DNA of 64,000 nucleotides, taken from positions 1 to 64,000 of the forward strand of contig NZ_JAMQON010000006.1 in NCBI RefSeq assembly GCF_031624395.1, in the 5' to 3' direction. A program made the translations under genes and the position numbers. A model generated the notes under the pieces. That model did no database searches. It was given only the letters and a program-made list of their open reading frames with translations, and was not told the origin of the DNA. This document shows, piece after piece, positions 16,107-23,846 of the stretch (positions within the stretch are counted from its first letter, which is position 1; the number at the start of each line of letters is the position of its first letter). This DNA comes from Halomicroarcula saliterrae. Its GTDB lineage: Archaea > Halobacteriota > Halobacteria > Halobacteriales > Haloarculaceae.

Positions 16107-16718
16107 ATGAGTTCCGACAGCGCCGGGCCGCGGTCGAAAGTGGCACGGCTCATCGACGCGTACGACCTCGCCCCCATCGGGGCGGACCTCGAAGCGGCGT
16201 GGCTGGGCGAGGACGGCGAGCGCCGGAGCCTGCGCGACCTCGCGGACCGCTTCAACCGGGCGCTCCTCCTCGCCGCCATCCGGGACGCGGGCATGGACAT
16301 CGTCGACGGTGAGGCCCGGAACTACTACCGGCTGCTGACAGCCGACGACGTGAGCGCGGGCACCCGCGTCGAGGCGCGCAACCGACTGGCGGGGGCCGGC
16401 GTCGACGTCGACGCGCTCCGGGAGGATTTCGTCACTTACCAGGCGGTTCGCCACTACCTCACCGAGGTCCGCGGGGCCAGCTACGAGCCCGAGGGGACGA
16501 ACACGGTCGACAGCGAGCGGACGGTCCTCGAACGGCTCCAGAGCCGGGTCGAGACGGTCGTCCGGGACACGGTCGACCGGCTGGGGACCGCCGGCAAGCT
16601 CTCAGTCGGGGAGTATCGAGTGTTCGTCAGCGTCGACGTGCTGTGTCAGGACTGTGGCGGCCAGTACAGCGTCGGGGCACTGCTGGACCGCGGTCACTGC
16701 GACTGCGACTCGCCCTGA
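16107..16718 (+). CDS. rdfA: RdfA-like rod-determining factor, copy 1
   Basis: A 203-residue haloarchaeal protein of the RdfA family, implicated in rod shape of Haloferax cells. The N-terminal helical part (SKVARLIDAYDL) corresponds to the family's C-K-x-G-R segment, but the cysteine is replaced by Ser. The middle contains SLRDLADRFNRALL and LTADDVSAGTRVEARNRLAGAGVD. The C-terminus ends in a putative zinc site CQDCGGQYSVGALLDRGHCDC. The ATG at 16107 fits the paralogue at 32882-33502. It converges with the SMC-like gene, and the two coding sequences overlap by 25 nt at their 3' ends. Confidence 0.82.
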   Translation: MSSDSAGPRSKVARLIDAYDLAPIGADLEAAWLGEDGERRSLRDLADRFNRALLLAAIRDAGMDIVDGEARNYYRLLTADDVSAGTRVEARNRLAGAGVDVDALREDFVTYQAVRHYLTEVRGASYEPEGTNTVDSERTVLERLQSRVETVVRDTVDRLGTAGKLSVGEYRVFVSVDVLCQDCGGQYSVGALLDRGHCDCDSP

Positions 16719-18682
16719 CCGATGCCGGTGACGCGGTCGTAGGCGTCGGGGAGCGCCCGGGCGTCCTCGGGCAGGAGCGCGACGACGAGATACGGGGCGT
16801 AAGAGGCGAAATACTCGACCAGGGCGGCGATGCGGTCGGCGTCGATGGCCTCCAGCGAGTCCAGCAGCATGAACGGCACCGTCTCGTGGACGTCGTGGAC
16901 GAGATAGCCCGCCAGCGCGAACACGAGGCCGGTCACCTCCCGCTCGGACTCGGAGAGGTGGTCGACGCTGTCCTCGTAGACGGTCCCGCCCTCGGAGCTG
17001 CGGACGATGTGGAGCTCGAAAGTCGACCCCTCGATGACCGAGTCGGTGTCGACGGTGGCCACGGAGTCGGCCGGACCGTCCATCCGTTCGAGCCAGATGC
17101 GCTCGACGTTCTCGTATTCGAGCAGGGAGAGCAGGTCCGACATCCGCTCGTTGAACTGCCGCGTCGCCTCGGCCTCCAGCGTGTCGATGCGGGTCCGGAG
17201 GTCGATGAGCTCCTCGACGACGGCCTCCCGCCGGTCGACGAGCGCCTCGTCGCGGCGGATTTCGGACTCGATGTCGGCGATCTCCTCGTCGAGTTCGTCC
17301 AGGGCCGACTCGAGCTCGTCGAGCTCGAACTCCAGTCCGTTGGCCTCCGAGTGCAGGTCGAGCACCTCGTCGACCTCCGCGGAGCGCAGCTCGCTCACCT
17401 TGTCTTCCAGCTCGCCGACCCGCGCCGAGAGGTTGTCCCGTCGCTCGCGGCGGTCGGCGAGCGTCGACTGGCGGCGCTCTATCTCCGCGTCGACCTCCTC
17501 GATGGTGGCTTCGAGTTCGGCCCGCCGGTCGACCGTCTCGGTGATGCGGTCGCGCTCCTCTGTCAGCTCCGCCAGCTCGGTCTCGATGTCGTCGACCGCC
17601 GCGAGCGTCTCCGTGCGGTGCTCGCGCATTCGGTCGAGGGTTGACTCGATGCGGTCGAGTTTCACCTTCGAGCCGCAGGTCCAGCAGGTCGTCTTCGAGC
17701 CCCGATAGAGCTGGTCGGTGATGTCGCCGACGGTCTCCGGGCGGGCCCCGATAGCGTCGGTTATCTGTGCGTGTTCCCCGTCGAGTAGGTCTTCGTTGAA
17801 CCCGATGACGGTCTGGAGCCGGGAGGCGTACGTCGAGAGCTCGCGCTTGCGCTCCCGGCGGTCGCCGATGCGTGACTCGATATCGTCGAGGCGGTCGGAC
17901 GGGGCGTCCGGGAGGCCGGCGCGTTCGGCCGCGAGACGCCCCCGTTCGTCCCGCAGCGCCGAGAGGCTCTCCTGCTCGGAGGCGATGTCTTCGCGGACGC
18001 GTCGGAGCTCCTCGCGCGTCGCCCGGAGCTCGTCGAGTCGTGTCTCCAGGGCGTCCGTGTTCGCCCGCGTCAGGTCGACGTTCAGGTCCCGCTGGTCGAT
18101 GCGTGCCTCGACTGTCGCCAGCTCCTCGCGCGTTTCCTCGATTGCCGCTCGCTTGCGCTCTCGCCGGCCTTCCAGCTCCGGGAGGCGCTGTTTGAGCGAC
18201 GCGACGTGGTCGAGCTGGTCGTCGATGGCGTCCTTTCGCTCCTCGGCGTCGCGTATTTCGTCGCGTATCTCGGTGATGTCGACCGGACGCATGATGATGT
18301 CGCGCAGGTCGTCCCCGCGGACCACGGCCTGTCTGGCCTCGTTGTCTTCGAGCAGGAACGCAAAGAGGTTCGCGAGGGCCGGGTCCGCGAGGACGGCCGA
18401 GCCCGACCCGACGACGCCGTCCTCGGTCCGTGTGACTGTCCGCGAGTACGTCGCCTCCCCCATCGAGAGCGTCACCGAGCCGCGAGCGGCGTCGGCCTTG
18501 ACGCTCGTCCACTCGCTGCCGTGGGCGGCCATTATCGCCTGCAAGAAGGAGGTCCGGTTGGTGGCGTTCCGACCGGCGAGCACCGTCACGCCCGGCTCCA
18601 GTTCCACGGTGGCCGACGCGATACCGCCGATATCCTCGACGGTGAACGTCGCGTCCTCGTCGAGGGCCGTCGCGGAGTCCAT
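16694..18682 (-). CDS. Archaea-specific SMC-related ATPase, copy 1
   Basis: About 662 residues with the SMC/Rad50 layout. A head half carries GRNATNRTSFLQA (residues ~37-49), a P-loop in which the usual GKS/T Lys is Arg. A long Glu/Arg-rich coiled coil is interrupted near residue 300 by a CWTCGSK zinc-hook-like turn. The second head half has signature HLSESEREVTGLVFALAGYL and Walker B PFMLLDSLEAIDAD. Such proteins are partners of RdfA. Starts at 18709 (ATG) or 18713 (GTG) are possible; 18682 best matches the paralogue. Part of the 3' region is nearly identical to the second copy. Confidence 0.85.
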   Translation of the reverse strand: MDSATALDEDATFTVEDIGGIASATVELEPGVTVLAGRNATNRTSFLQAIMAAHGSEWTSVKADAARGSVTLSMGEATYSRTVTRTEDGVVGSGSAVLADPALANLFAFLLEDNEARQAVVRGDDLRDIIMRPVDITEIRDEIRDAEERKDAIDDQLDHVASLKQRLPELEGRRERKRAAIEETREELATVEARIDQRDLNVDLTRANTDALETRLDELRATREELRRVREDIASEQESLSALRDERGRLAAERAGLPDAPSDRLDDIESRIGDRRERKRELSTYASRLQTVIGFNEDLLDGEHAQITDAIGARPETVGDITDQLYRGSKTTCWTCGSKVKLDRIESTLDRMREHRTETLAAVDDIETELAELTEERDRITETVDRRAELEATIEEVDAEIERRQSTLADRRERRDNLSARVGELEDKVSELRSAEVDEVLDLHSEANGLEFELDELESALDELDEEIADIESEIRRDEALVDRREAVVEELIDLRTRIDTLEAEATRQFNERMSDLLSLLEYENVERIWLERMDGPADSVATVDTDSVIEGSTFELHIVRSSEGGTVYEDSVDHLSESEREVTGLVFALAGYLVHDVHETVPFMLLDSLEAIDADRIAALVEYFASYAPYLVVALLPEDARALPDAYDRVTGIGQGESQSQ
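16807..16916. repeat. 110-bp tract shared with 31020-31129 (SMC-like genes)
   Basis: Positions 16807-16916 and 31020-31129 match at 109 of 110 bases, including one run of 92 identical bases (16825-16916). It encodes the Walker B region of the two SMC-like genes. The paralogues are far less alike elsewhere, so synonymous identity here suggests recent gene conversion. Confidence 0.85.
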
Positions 18683-18820
18683 GGCCCTATCTCTGACAGT
18701 GGTACCCATAAACACTGTGGCGCGGGCAGGAGCGGCGCGGAGCTATTCAGTCGTTTCTATAAGAACAGAATAACAGACCTATGTTTGTTAGGACAGATGC
18801 CGGTCGACCGGGAGAGCAGT

Positions 18821-18890
18821 CAATAACAATCAAGTAGTACCCGTTATTGCTCAAGAAAAATCGAAATCGTTCACAAACGCGTACCTATAT
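18821..18890 (+). promoter_or_regulatory. Promoter and candidate operator of the fructose operon
   Basis: A TATA box CCTATAT (18884-18890) is 25-31 nt before the ptfC ATG, so the transcript is leaderless. Upstream, CAATAAC (18821-18827) and GTTATTG (18843-18849) form a perfect inverted repeat with centres two helical turns apart. This is a plausible site for a fructose-responsive regulator. No glpR-like gene is adjacent here. Confidence 0.55.
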
Positions 18891-18914
18891 GGTAGATGAT
18901 GGACGTAGCTGCTG

Positions 18915-20072
18915 ATGTCGCAAACAATGTCAGAGAGCAATAGAATCGAGGGCGCGCTTCGCGCTCACGTCACCTCCGTCAAGGAGGACCTGATGACCGG
19001 CGTGTCGTTCATGATCCCGTTCGTCACTATCGGCGGTATCTTCCTCGCCCTCGCGTACGCGGTGGGGGATACTCAGTCAGTCTTCGACAACACCGGCTCG
19101 GCCGGCTGGTTCCTGGCCCAGGTCGGTACCGCCGGCCTCACCATCATGGTCCCCATCCTGGGGGCCTATATCGCCTACGCCATCGCCGACCGACCCGGCC
19201 TCGCGCCGGGGTTCCTCCTGTCGTACATCATCCAGCAGGGTAACGTCGTCTCCGAGGCCGCCACCGTCATCGGCGTCTCGGGCGGCGAGGCCGGCGCCGG
19301 CTACCTGGGCGCCATCGTCGCCGGGTTGCTGGCCGGCTACGTCGCGCGCTGGTTCAAGGGCCTGGACGTGCCGGAGTTCCTGGCCCCGATGATGCCGGTG
19401 CTCATCATCCCCATCGCCACGATGGCGGTCCTGACGCCCATCATGCTGTTCGTGCTGGGCGTGCCCGTCGCGCTCGCCAACGCGGCGCTGACCGGGTTCC
19501 TGCAGTCGATGCAGGGCGGCCAGGCGATTCTCGTCGGCACGATTCTGGGCGGGATGATGGCCTTCGACATGGGCGGTCCGGTGAACAAGGTGGCCTACGT
19601 CTTCTCGACGGGGCTCATCACCGAGGGCATCTACGCGCCGATGGCGGCCGTGATGATCGGCGGGATGGTCCCGCCCATCGGGCTGGCGCTGTCGAACTTC
19701 ATCTCCCCGCACAAGTACGCGGCCGAGATGTACGAGAACGCAAAGAGCGGCGTCGTGCTGGGCTTTTCCTTCATCACGGAGGGCGCGATTCCCTACGCCG
19801 CGGCCGACCCGCTCCGCGTCATCCCCGCCGTGGTGGCCGGCAGCGCCGTCGGCGGGGCCGCCTCGATGGCGATGAACATCACGATGCCCGCCCCCCACGG
19901 CGGTGTCTTCGTGATTCCGCTGTCGAACAAGCCGTTCATGTTCCTGGGCTGTATCGTCCTCGGGTCGTTCGTCACCGCCGCGGTCGCGTTGCTCCTGAAA
20001 CCCGACTTCGAGGACCGCGTCGAGGCCGGCACCGAATCGAGCGCTGGAACCGCACAGCCGAGCGACGACTAA
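18915..20072 (+). CDS. ptfC: PTS fructose transporter subunit IIC
   Basis: A 385-residue integral membrane permease with about nine hydrophobic segments beginning at residue ~25 (LMTGVSFMIPFVTIGGIFLALAY is the first). Characteristic IIC motifs are MAFDMGGPVNKVAY, near residue 215, and FITEGAIPYAAADP, near 285. The latter is the substrate-binding GA(I/V)P region of fructose IIC. There is no fused IIB. It is the first gene of a tightly spaced operon with ptfA 6 nt downstream. It moves fructose across the membrane, phosphorylating it to fructose-1-phosphate via PtfB. Confidence 0.95.
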   Translation: MSQTMSESNRIEGALRAHVTSVKEDLMTGVSFMIPFVTIGGIFLALAYAVGDTQSVFDNTGSAGWFLAQVGTAGLTIMVPILGAYIAYAIADRPGLAPGFLLSYIIQQGNVVSEAATVIGVSGGEAGAGYLGAIVAGLLAGYVARWFKGLDVPEFLAPMMPVLIIPIATMAVLTPIMLFVLGVPVALANAALTGFLQSMQGGQAILVGTILGGMMAFDMGGPVNKVAYVFSTGLITEGIYAPMAAVMIGGMVPPIGLALSNFISPHKYAAEMYENAKSGVVLGFSFITEGAIPYAAADPLRVIPAVVAGSAVGGAASMAMNITMPAPHGGVFVIPLSNKPFMFLGCIVLGSFVTAAVALLLKPDFEDRVEAGTESSAGTAQPSDD

Positions 20073-20078
20073 CACACA

Positions 20079-20552
20079 ATGACAGACCAGATACCCGACG
20101 ACATCGACGAACTGATTCCGGCGAGCCACATCTCGCTGTCCGAACCACCCGCACAGAAGGAGGCCTGTATCGAGTCCCTGCTCGACCTGCTGGTCGAATC
20201 GGGCCGCGTCGAGGACCGACAGGGAGCCCTCGACGCCTTGCTCGCCCGCGAGGCAGAGACGACGACCGGCGTCGGCATGGGCATCGGTATCCCCCACGCC
20301 AAGACAGAGGCGGTCAGCCGGCCGTCGCTGGCGTTTGCGCGCTCGGAGTCGGGCGTCGACTTCGGCTCGATGGACGACCAGCCCGCGACGCTCATCTTCA
20401 TGATACTCGTCCCGAAGGAGGGCGGGGAAGACCACCTCACGATACTCAGTTCGCTCTCGCGGGCCCTGATGCACGACGACGTGCGCGAGCGGCTGCACGC
20501 CGCCGACGACGAGAGCGAGGTGCAGGACACGCTCAGGGAGGCGATTCGATGA
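20079..20552 (+). CDS. ptfA: PTS fructose subunit IIA
   Basis: A 157-residue cytoplasmic phosphocarrier. The phospho-accepting histidine is His73 in MGIGIPHAKTEAV. The fold continues with FMILVPKEGGEDHLTILSSLSRAL, typical of the fructose/mannitol IIA family. It accepts phosphate from HPr and passes it to PtfB. The stop overlaps the HPr start by 4 nt. Identification is secure. Confidence 0.95.
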   Translation: MTDQIPDDIDELIPASHISLSEPPAQKEACIESLLDLLVESGRVEDRQGALDALLAREAETTTGVGMGIGIPHAKTEAVSRPSLAFARSESGVDFGSMDDQPATLIFMILVPKEGGEDHLTILSSLSRALMHDDVRERLHAADDESEVQDTLREAIR

Positions 20553-20827
20553 GCAAAGAACGCACCGTCGAAATCGTCCCCGAGGCGGGGCTGCACGCCC
20601 GCCCCGCGGCGCTGTTCGTCGAGGCCGTCAACGACCACGAGGCCGAAGTCGAGGCCGGACCGCCCGACGGCGACCTCGTCCCCGCCCGGAGCATGATAGC
20701 CGTCACGAGCCTCGGGGTCGGACAGGGCGACGAACTCCGGCTCGTCGCCGACGGTCCGGACGCCGGGAGCGTGCTCGACGAACTAGAGCGAATACTCACG
20801 ACCCCAGAGGACGAACTAGAGGCGTAA
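20549..20827 (+). CDS. ptsH: HPr phosphocarrier protein
   Basis: A 92-residue HPr with the active-site motif GLHARPAA (His16), and Ala-Arg-Ser-Met-Ile in the region of the regulatory serine. An acidic Glu/Asp tail fits a halophile. It shuttles phosphate from EI to PtfA. It overlaps ptfA by 4 nt and is 2 nt from ptsI. A second HPr elsewhere in the genome is possible, as in other haloarchaea, but not visible here. Confidence 0.95.
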   Translation: MSKERTVEIVPEAGLHARPAALFVEAVNDHEAEVEAGPPDGDLVPARSMIAVTSLGVGQGDELRLVADGPDAGSVLDELERILTTPEDELEA

Positions 20828-20829
20828 CC

Positions 20830-22509
20830 ATGGCATCTCGTACACTCCGCGGCACCGGCGCGACGCCCCGCTCTGGACTCGGCACGGTCGTCTGGTACGA
20901 CCCCGAAATCACGCTGCCCGACGCGGGGGAGTCGGTCGACGTCGACGCCGAACGCGACCGCTTCGCCGACGCCGTCGAGACCGCCCGCGCCGAACTGGAA
21001 CGCGAGCGCGACGCCACCGCCGAGCGCGTGGGCGAGGACGAGGCCGCCATCTTCGACGCACACATCCAGTTCCTGAAAGACCCGACCATCAAAGACGCCG
21101 TCGAGGCGAGCATCGAGGACGGTCGGCCCGCGGCGCTGGCCGTGGACGACGCCTTCGGCGGCCACATCGAGCAGTTCGAGGGGATGGAGGGCCGGATGGC
21201 CGAACGCGCCGACGATCTGCGGGACGTGCGTGACCGCCTGCTGCGGCTGCTGACCGGCGGCGAGCGCGTCGACCTCGCCGACCTGCCCGAGGGCAGCGTC
21301 GTCCTCGCCGAGCGGCTCACCCCCAGCGACACGGCCCAGCTGGACCCGGAGACGGTTGCCGGCTTCGCGACGGTGACCGGGGGGCGCACCTCGCACGCGG
21401 CCATCTTCGCCCGGTCGCTCGCGCTGCCGGCGGTCGTCGGACTGGGCGAGGCCCTGAACGACGTGGAGAAGGGCACCGAAGTCGTCGTCGACGGCGACGC
21501 GGGCGAGCTGCTGGTCGACCCCGACGAGGCCGAGCGCGAGGCCGCGCGGGCCGACGACGGTGCCGACGTGGTCGAGGAGTCCGTCGCGACGAGCGACGGC
21601 CGGGAGATAGAGGTCGCCGCGAACGTCGGCCGGCCCGAGGAGCTGGAGCCGGCGGCGGCCCGGGGCGCGGACGGCGTCGGGCTCTACCGGACCGAGTTCC
21701 TCTTTCTCGACCGACAGTCACCGCCTGAGGAGGACGAACAGTACGAGGCCGTCCGCGACGCGCTGGATACGTTCCCCGAGGGCCGTGTCGTCGTCCGCAC
21801 GCTCGACATCGGCGGCGACAAGCGGATACCGTATCTGAACCTCCCCGACGAGGAGAACCCGTTCCTCGGCGAGCGGGGCATCCGCCGGTCGCTCGACCCC
21901 GACTCGGACCTGTTTGCCACGCAGCTCCGGGCGCTGCTGCGAGCCGCCGCCGACGGCGCGGGCGAGCTCGACGTGATGTTCCCGCTGGTCGCCACGGTCG
22001 ACGAGCTGGAGGCCGCCATCGCCGCCGTCGACGACGCCGAGGCCGACCTCGACGAGCGGGGCGTCGACTACGAGCGCCCGTCGCTGGGCGTGATGGTCGA
22101 GACGCCGAGCGCCGTCTTCATGGCCGACGAGTTCGCAAAGCGGGTCGACTTCCTCTCGATCGGCACGAACGACCTCACGCAGTACGTGATGGCCGCCGAC
22201 CGGGAGAACGAGCGCGTGGGCCACCTCCACGACCCGACACACCCCGGCGTGGTGCGGGCCATCGCCCGGACCGTCGAGCAGGCCCACGAGCACGACGCCT
22301 GGGTCGGGATGTGCGGCGAGATGGCCGGCAACCCCGACGTGACCGAGCTGCTCGTCGGCCTCGGGCTGGACGAGCTCAGCATGAGCGCCGTCACCATCCC
22401 CGACGTGAAAGTCGCCGTGAGCGAGACCGAGCACAGCGCCGCACGCGAGCGCGCCGAGAGCGCGCTCCGTGTCGCAACGCGCAGCGAACTACACGAGACA
22501 ATCCAATGA
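20830..22509 (+). CDS. ptsI: PTS phosphoenolpyruvate-protein phosphotransferase (EI)
   Basis: A 559-residue enzyme I. The N-terminal HPr-binding helical domain is followed by the phosphohistidine motif GGRTSHAAIFARS (His189). The PEP-binding TIM barrel has GVGLYRTEFLFLDR, VVRTLDIGGDKRIPYL, SIGTNDLTQYVMAADREN and the catalytic Cys in WVGMCGEMAGN. It starts the PTS cascade by taking phosphate from PEP. Its TGA overlaps the ptfB start as ATGA. Confidence 0.96.
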   Translation: MASRTLRGTGATPRSGLGTVVWYDPEITLPDAGESVDVDAERDRFADAVETARAELERERDATAERVGEDEAAIFDAHIQFLKDPTIKDAVEASIEDGRPAALAVDDAFGGHIEQFEGMEGRMAERADDLRDVRDRLLRLLTGGERVDLADLPEGSVVLAERLTPSDTAQLDPETVAGFATVTGGRTSHAAIFARSLALPAVVGLGEALNDVEKGTEVVVDGDAGELLVDPDEAEREAARADDGADVVEESVATSDGREIEVAANVGRPEELEPAAARGADGVGLYRTEFLFLDRQSPPEEDEQYEAVRDALDTFPEGRVVVRTLDIGGDKRIPYLNLPDEENPFLGERGIRRSLDPDSDLFATQLRALLRAAADGAGELDVMFPLVATVDELEAAIAAVDDAEADLDERGVDYERPSLGVMVETPSAVFMADEFAKRVDFLSIGTNDLTQYVMAADRENERVGHLHDPTHPGVVRAIARTVEQAHEHDAWVGMCGEMAGNPDVTELLVGLGLDELSMSAVTIPDVKVAVSETEHSAARERAESALRVATRSELHETIQ

Positions 22510-22946
22510 AATTCGTCGCAGTCACCGCCTGTCCGACCGGTATCGCACACAGTCAGATGGGCGCCGAAAACCTAGAACAGGAAGCCGAAAAACGCGGCCA
22601 CGACATCGAAGTCGAGATTCAGGGCGCGATGGGCGCTGAGAACGAGCTCACCGCCGACGATATCGCGGCCGCCGACGCCGCCATCATCGCGGCCGACACC
22701 TCGGTCAACCGCGACCGCTTCGAGGATACCCCGCTCGTCAAGGGGACTATCAAGGACGCCGTCAACGACGTCGAGGCCCTCATGGACGAGGCCGAGGGCG
22801 CCGCCGGCGGCGACGCCGACACCGAAACGACGGTCGGTACTGACGAGGCCGACGACGCGGACCACGACAGCGGCTCTCCGGACGCGCGCCGCGGCGGCGA
22901 CCGCTCGAAGAGCCTCGTCGCCCGACTGAAGCGCCTGCTGAGCTGA
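22506..22946 (+). CDS. ptfB: PTS fructose subunit IIB
   Basis: A 146-residue IIB with the phosphocysteine at Cys9 in AVTACPTGIAHSQMGAENL, followed by VEIQGAMGAENELTADDI and AADTSVNRDRF, all typical of fructose IIB. After residue ~105 comes a ~40-residue acidic linker ending in a basic helix (SKSLVARLKRLLS) that is not part of the core domain. It might attach IIB to the membrane or to PtfC. The start is fixed by the ATGA overlap with ptsI. Confidence 0.93.
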   Translation: MKFVAVTACPTGIAHSQMGAENLEQEAEKRGHDIEVEIQGAMGAENELTADDIAAADAAIIAADTSVNRDRFEDTPLVKGTIKDAVNDVEALMDEAEGAAGGDADTETTVGTDEADDADHDSGSPDARRGGDRSKSLVARLKRLLS

Positions 22947-22977
22947 GTTCGCCGCCGAACTTGACGCCCGGTCGTCG

Positions 22978-23028
22978 CCCGACACGCACAGCCCGCCGAC
23001 CGCACCCGACAGGCACAGCCCGCTGACC
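22978..23028. repeat. Two 24-nt direct repeats upstream of fba
   Basis: CCCGACACGCACAGCCCGCC at 22978 recurs at 23005 with few changes, each unit being 24 nt (22978-23001 and 23005-23028) at a 27-nt period. They fill most of the 107-nt gap between ptfB and fba and could be a regulator site or a slippage product. Confidence 0.6.
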
Positions 23029-23053
23029 ACGCAGACACTCAACACAGACACTA

Positions 23054-23842
23054 ATGCACGATTTCACCGACTCACCGCTCGTTCGCAACGACAAGACGCT
23101 GGTACTCGCTCACGACCACGGGCTCGAACACGGGCCGAAACAGTTCGCGGGCGTCGAGGAGCGCCTCGACCCCCGAGAAGTGTTCGAGATGGCGACCCAC
23201 GACGCCGTCACGGCGCTCGCGGTCGGGAAGGGGCTCGCCGAGACCTACTACCCGAGCTACGAGGACGACGTGAATCTCCTCGCCAAGCTCAACGGCAGCT
23301 CCGACCTCTGGATGGGCGACCCCTACTCCCCGAAGAACTGGACAGTCGACTACGCCGCCGAACTGGGCGCCGACGCCATCGGCTACACCATCTACCCGGG
23401 CGTCAACCGCGAGACGGACATGTTCGAGGACTTCCGGCCGGTCCAGGAGGCCGCCCGCGACCACGACCTGCCCATCGCGATGTGGTCGTACCCGCGCGGG
23501 CAGGCCGTCAAGTCCCACCGCAGCGAGTCCATCATCGCCTACGCCGCCCGGCTCGGCCTCGAACTGGGCGCGGACTTCACGAAGGTCAAGTACCCCCGCA
23601 GCAAGGACGCGATGGCCCACGCCGTCGACGCGGCCGCGGACAACCGCGTGCTGCTGTCGGGCGGCTCGAAGACCTCCGACCGCGACTTTCTCGAACTCGT
23701 CGCGGACTGTATGGACGTGGGCGTCTCGGGCCTCGCCGTCGGCCGGAACGTCTGGCAGCGCGAGGACCCCGTCGACATCCTCGATAAGCTAGAGGACGTC
23801 GTCTTCGAGGAGGCCGCAGTCGACGCGGTGCTGGAGGAGTAA
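23054..23842 (+). CDS. fba: Class I fructose-bisphosphate aldolase (archaeal DhnA type)
   Basis: A 262-residue aldolase of the archaeal class I family. The sequence LVLAHDHGLEHGPKQF near residue 17 and the Schiff-base lysine region ADFTKVKYPRSK (around residue 177) are diagnostic. LLSGGSKTSDRDF and GLAVGRNVWQRE form the phosphate pocket. It cleaves fructose-1,6-bisphosphate made from fructose-1-phosphate by the kinase encoded two genes downstream. It follows ptfB after a 107-nt gap containing a direct repeat. Confidence 0.92.
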   Translation: MHDFTDSPLVRNDKTLVLAHDHGLEHGPKQFAGVEERLDPREVFEMATHDAVTALAVGKGLAETYYPSYEDDVNLLAKLNGSSDLWMGDPYSPKNWTVDYAAELGADAIGYTIYPGVNRETDMFEDFRPVQEAARDHDLPIAMWSYPRGQAVKSHRSESIIAYAARLGLELGADFTKVKYPRSKDAMAHAVDAAADNRVLLSGGSKTSDRDFLELVADCMDVGVSGLAVGRNVWQREDPVDILDKLEDVVFEEAAVDAVLEE

Positions 23843-23846
23843 CGCC

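Noticed and set aside
19077-20498. Long antisense open frame across the ptfC and ptfA genes
   Set aside because: It is His/Arg/Asp-rich without domain signals and is fully explained by codon bias of the PTS genes on the opposite strand.
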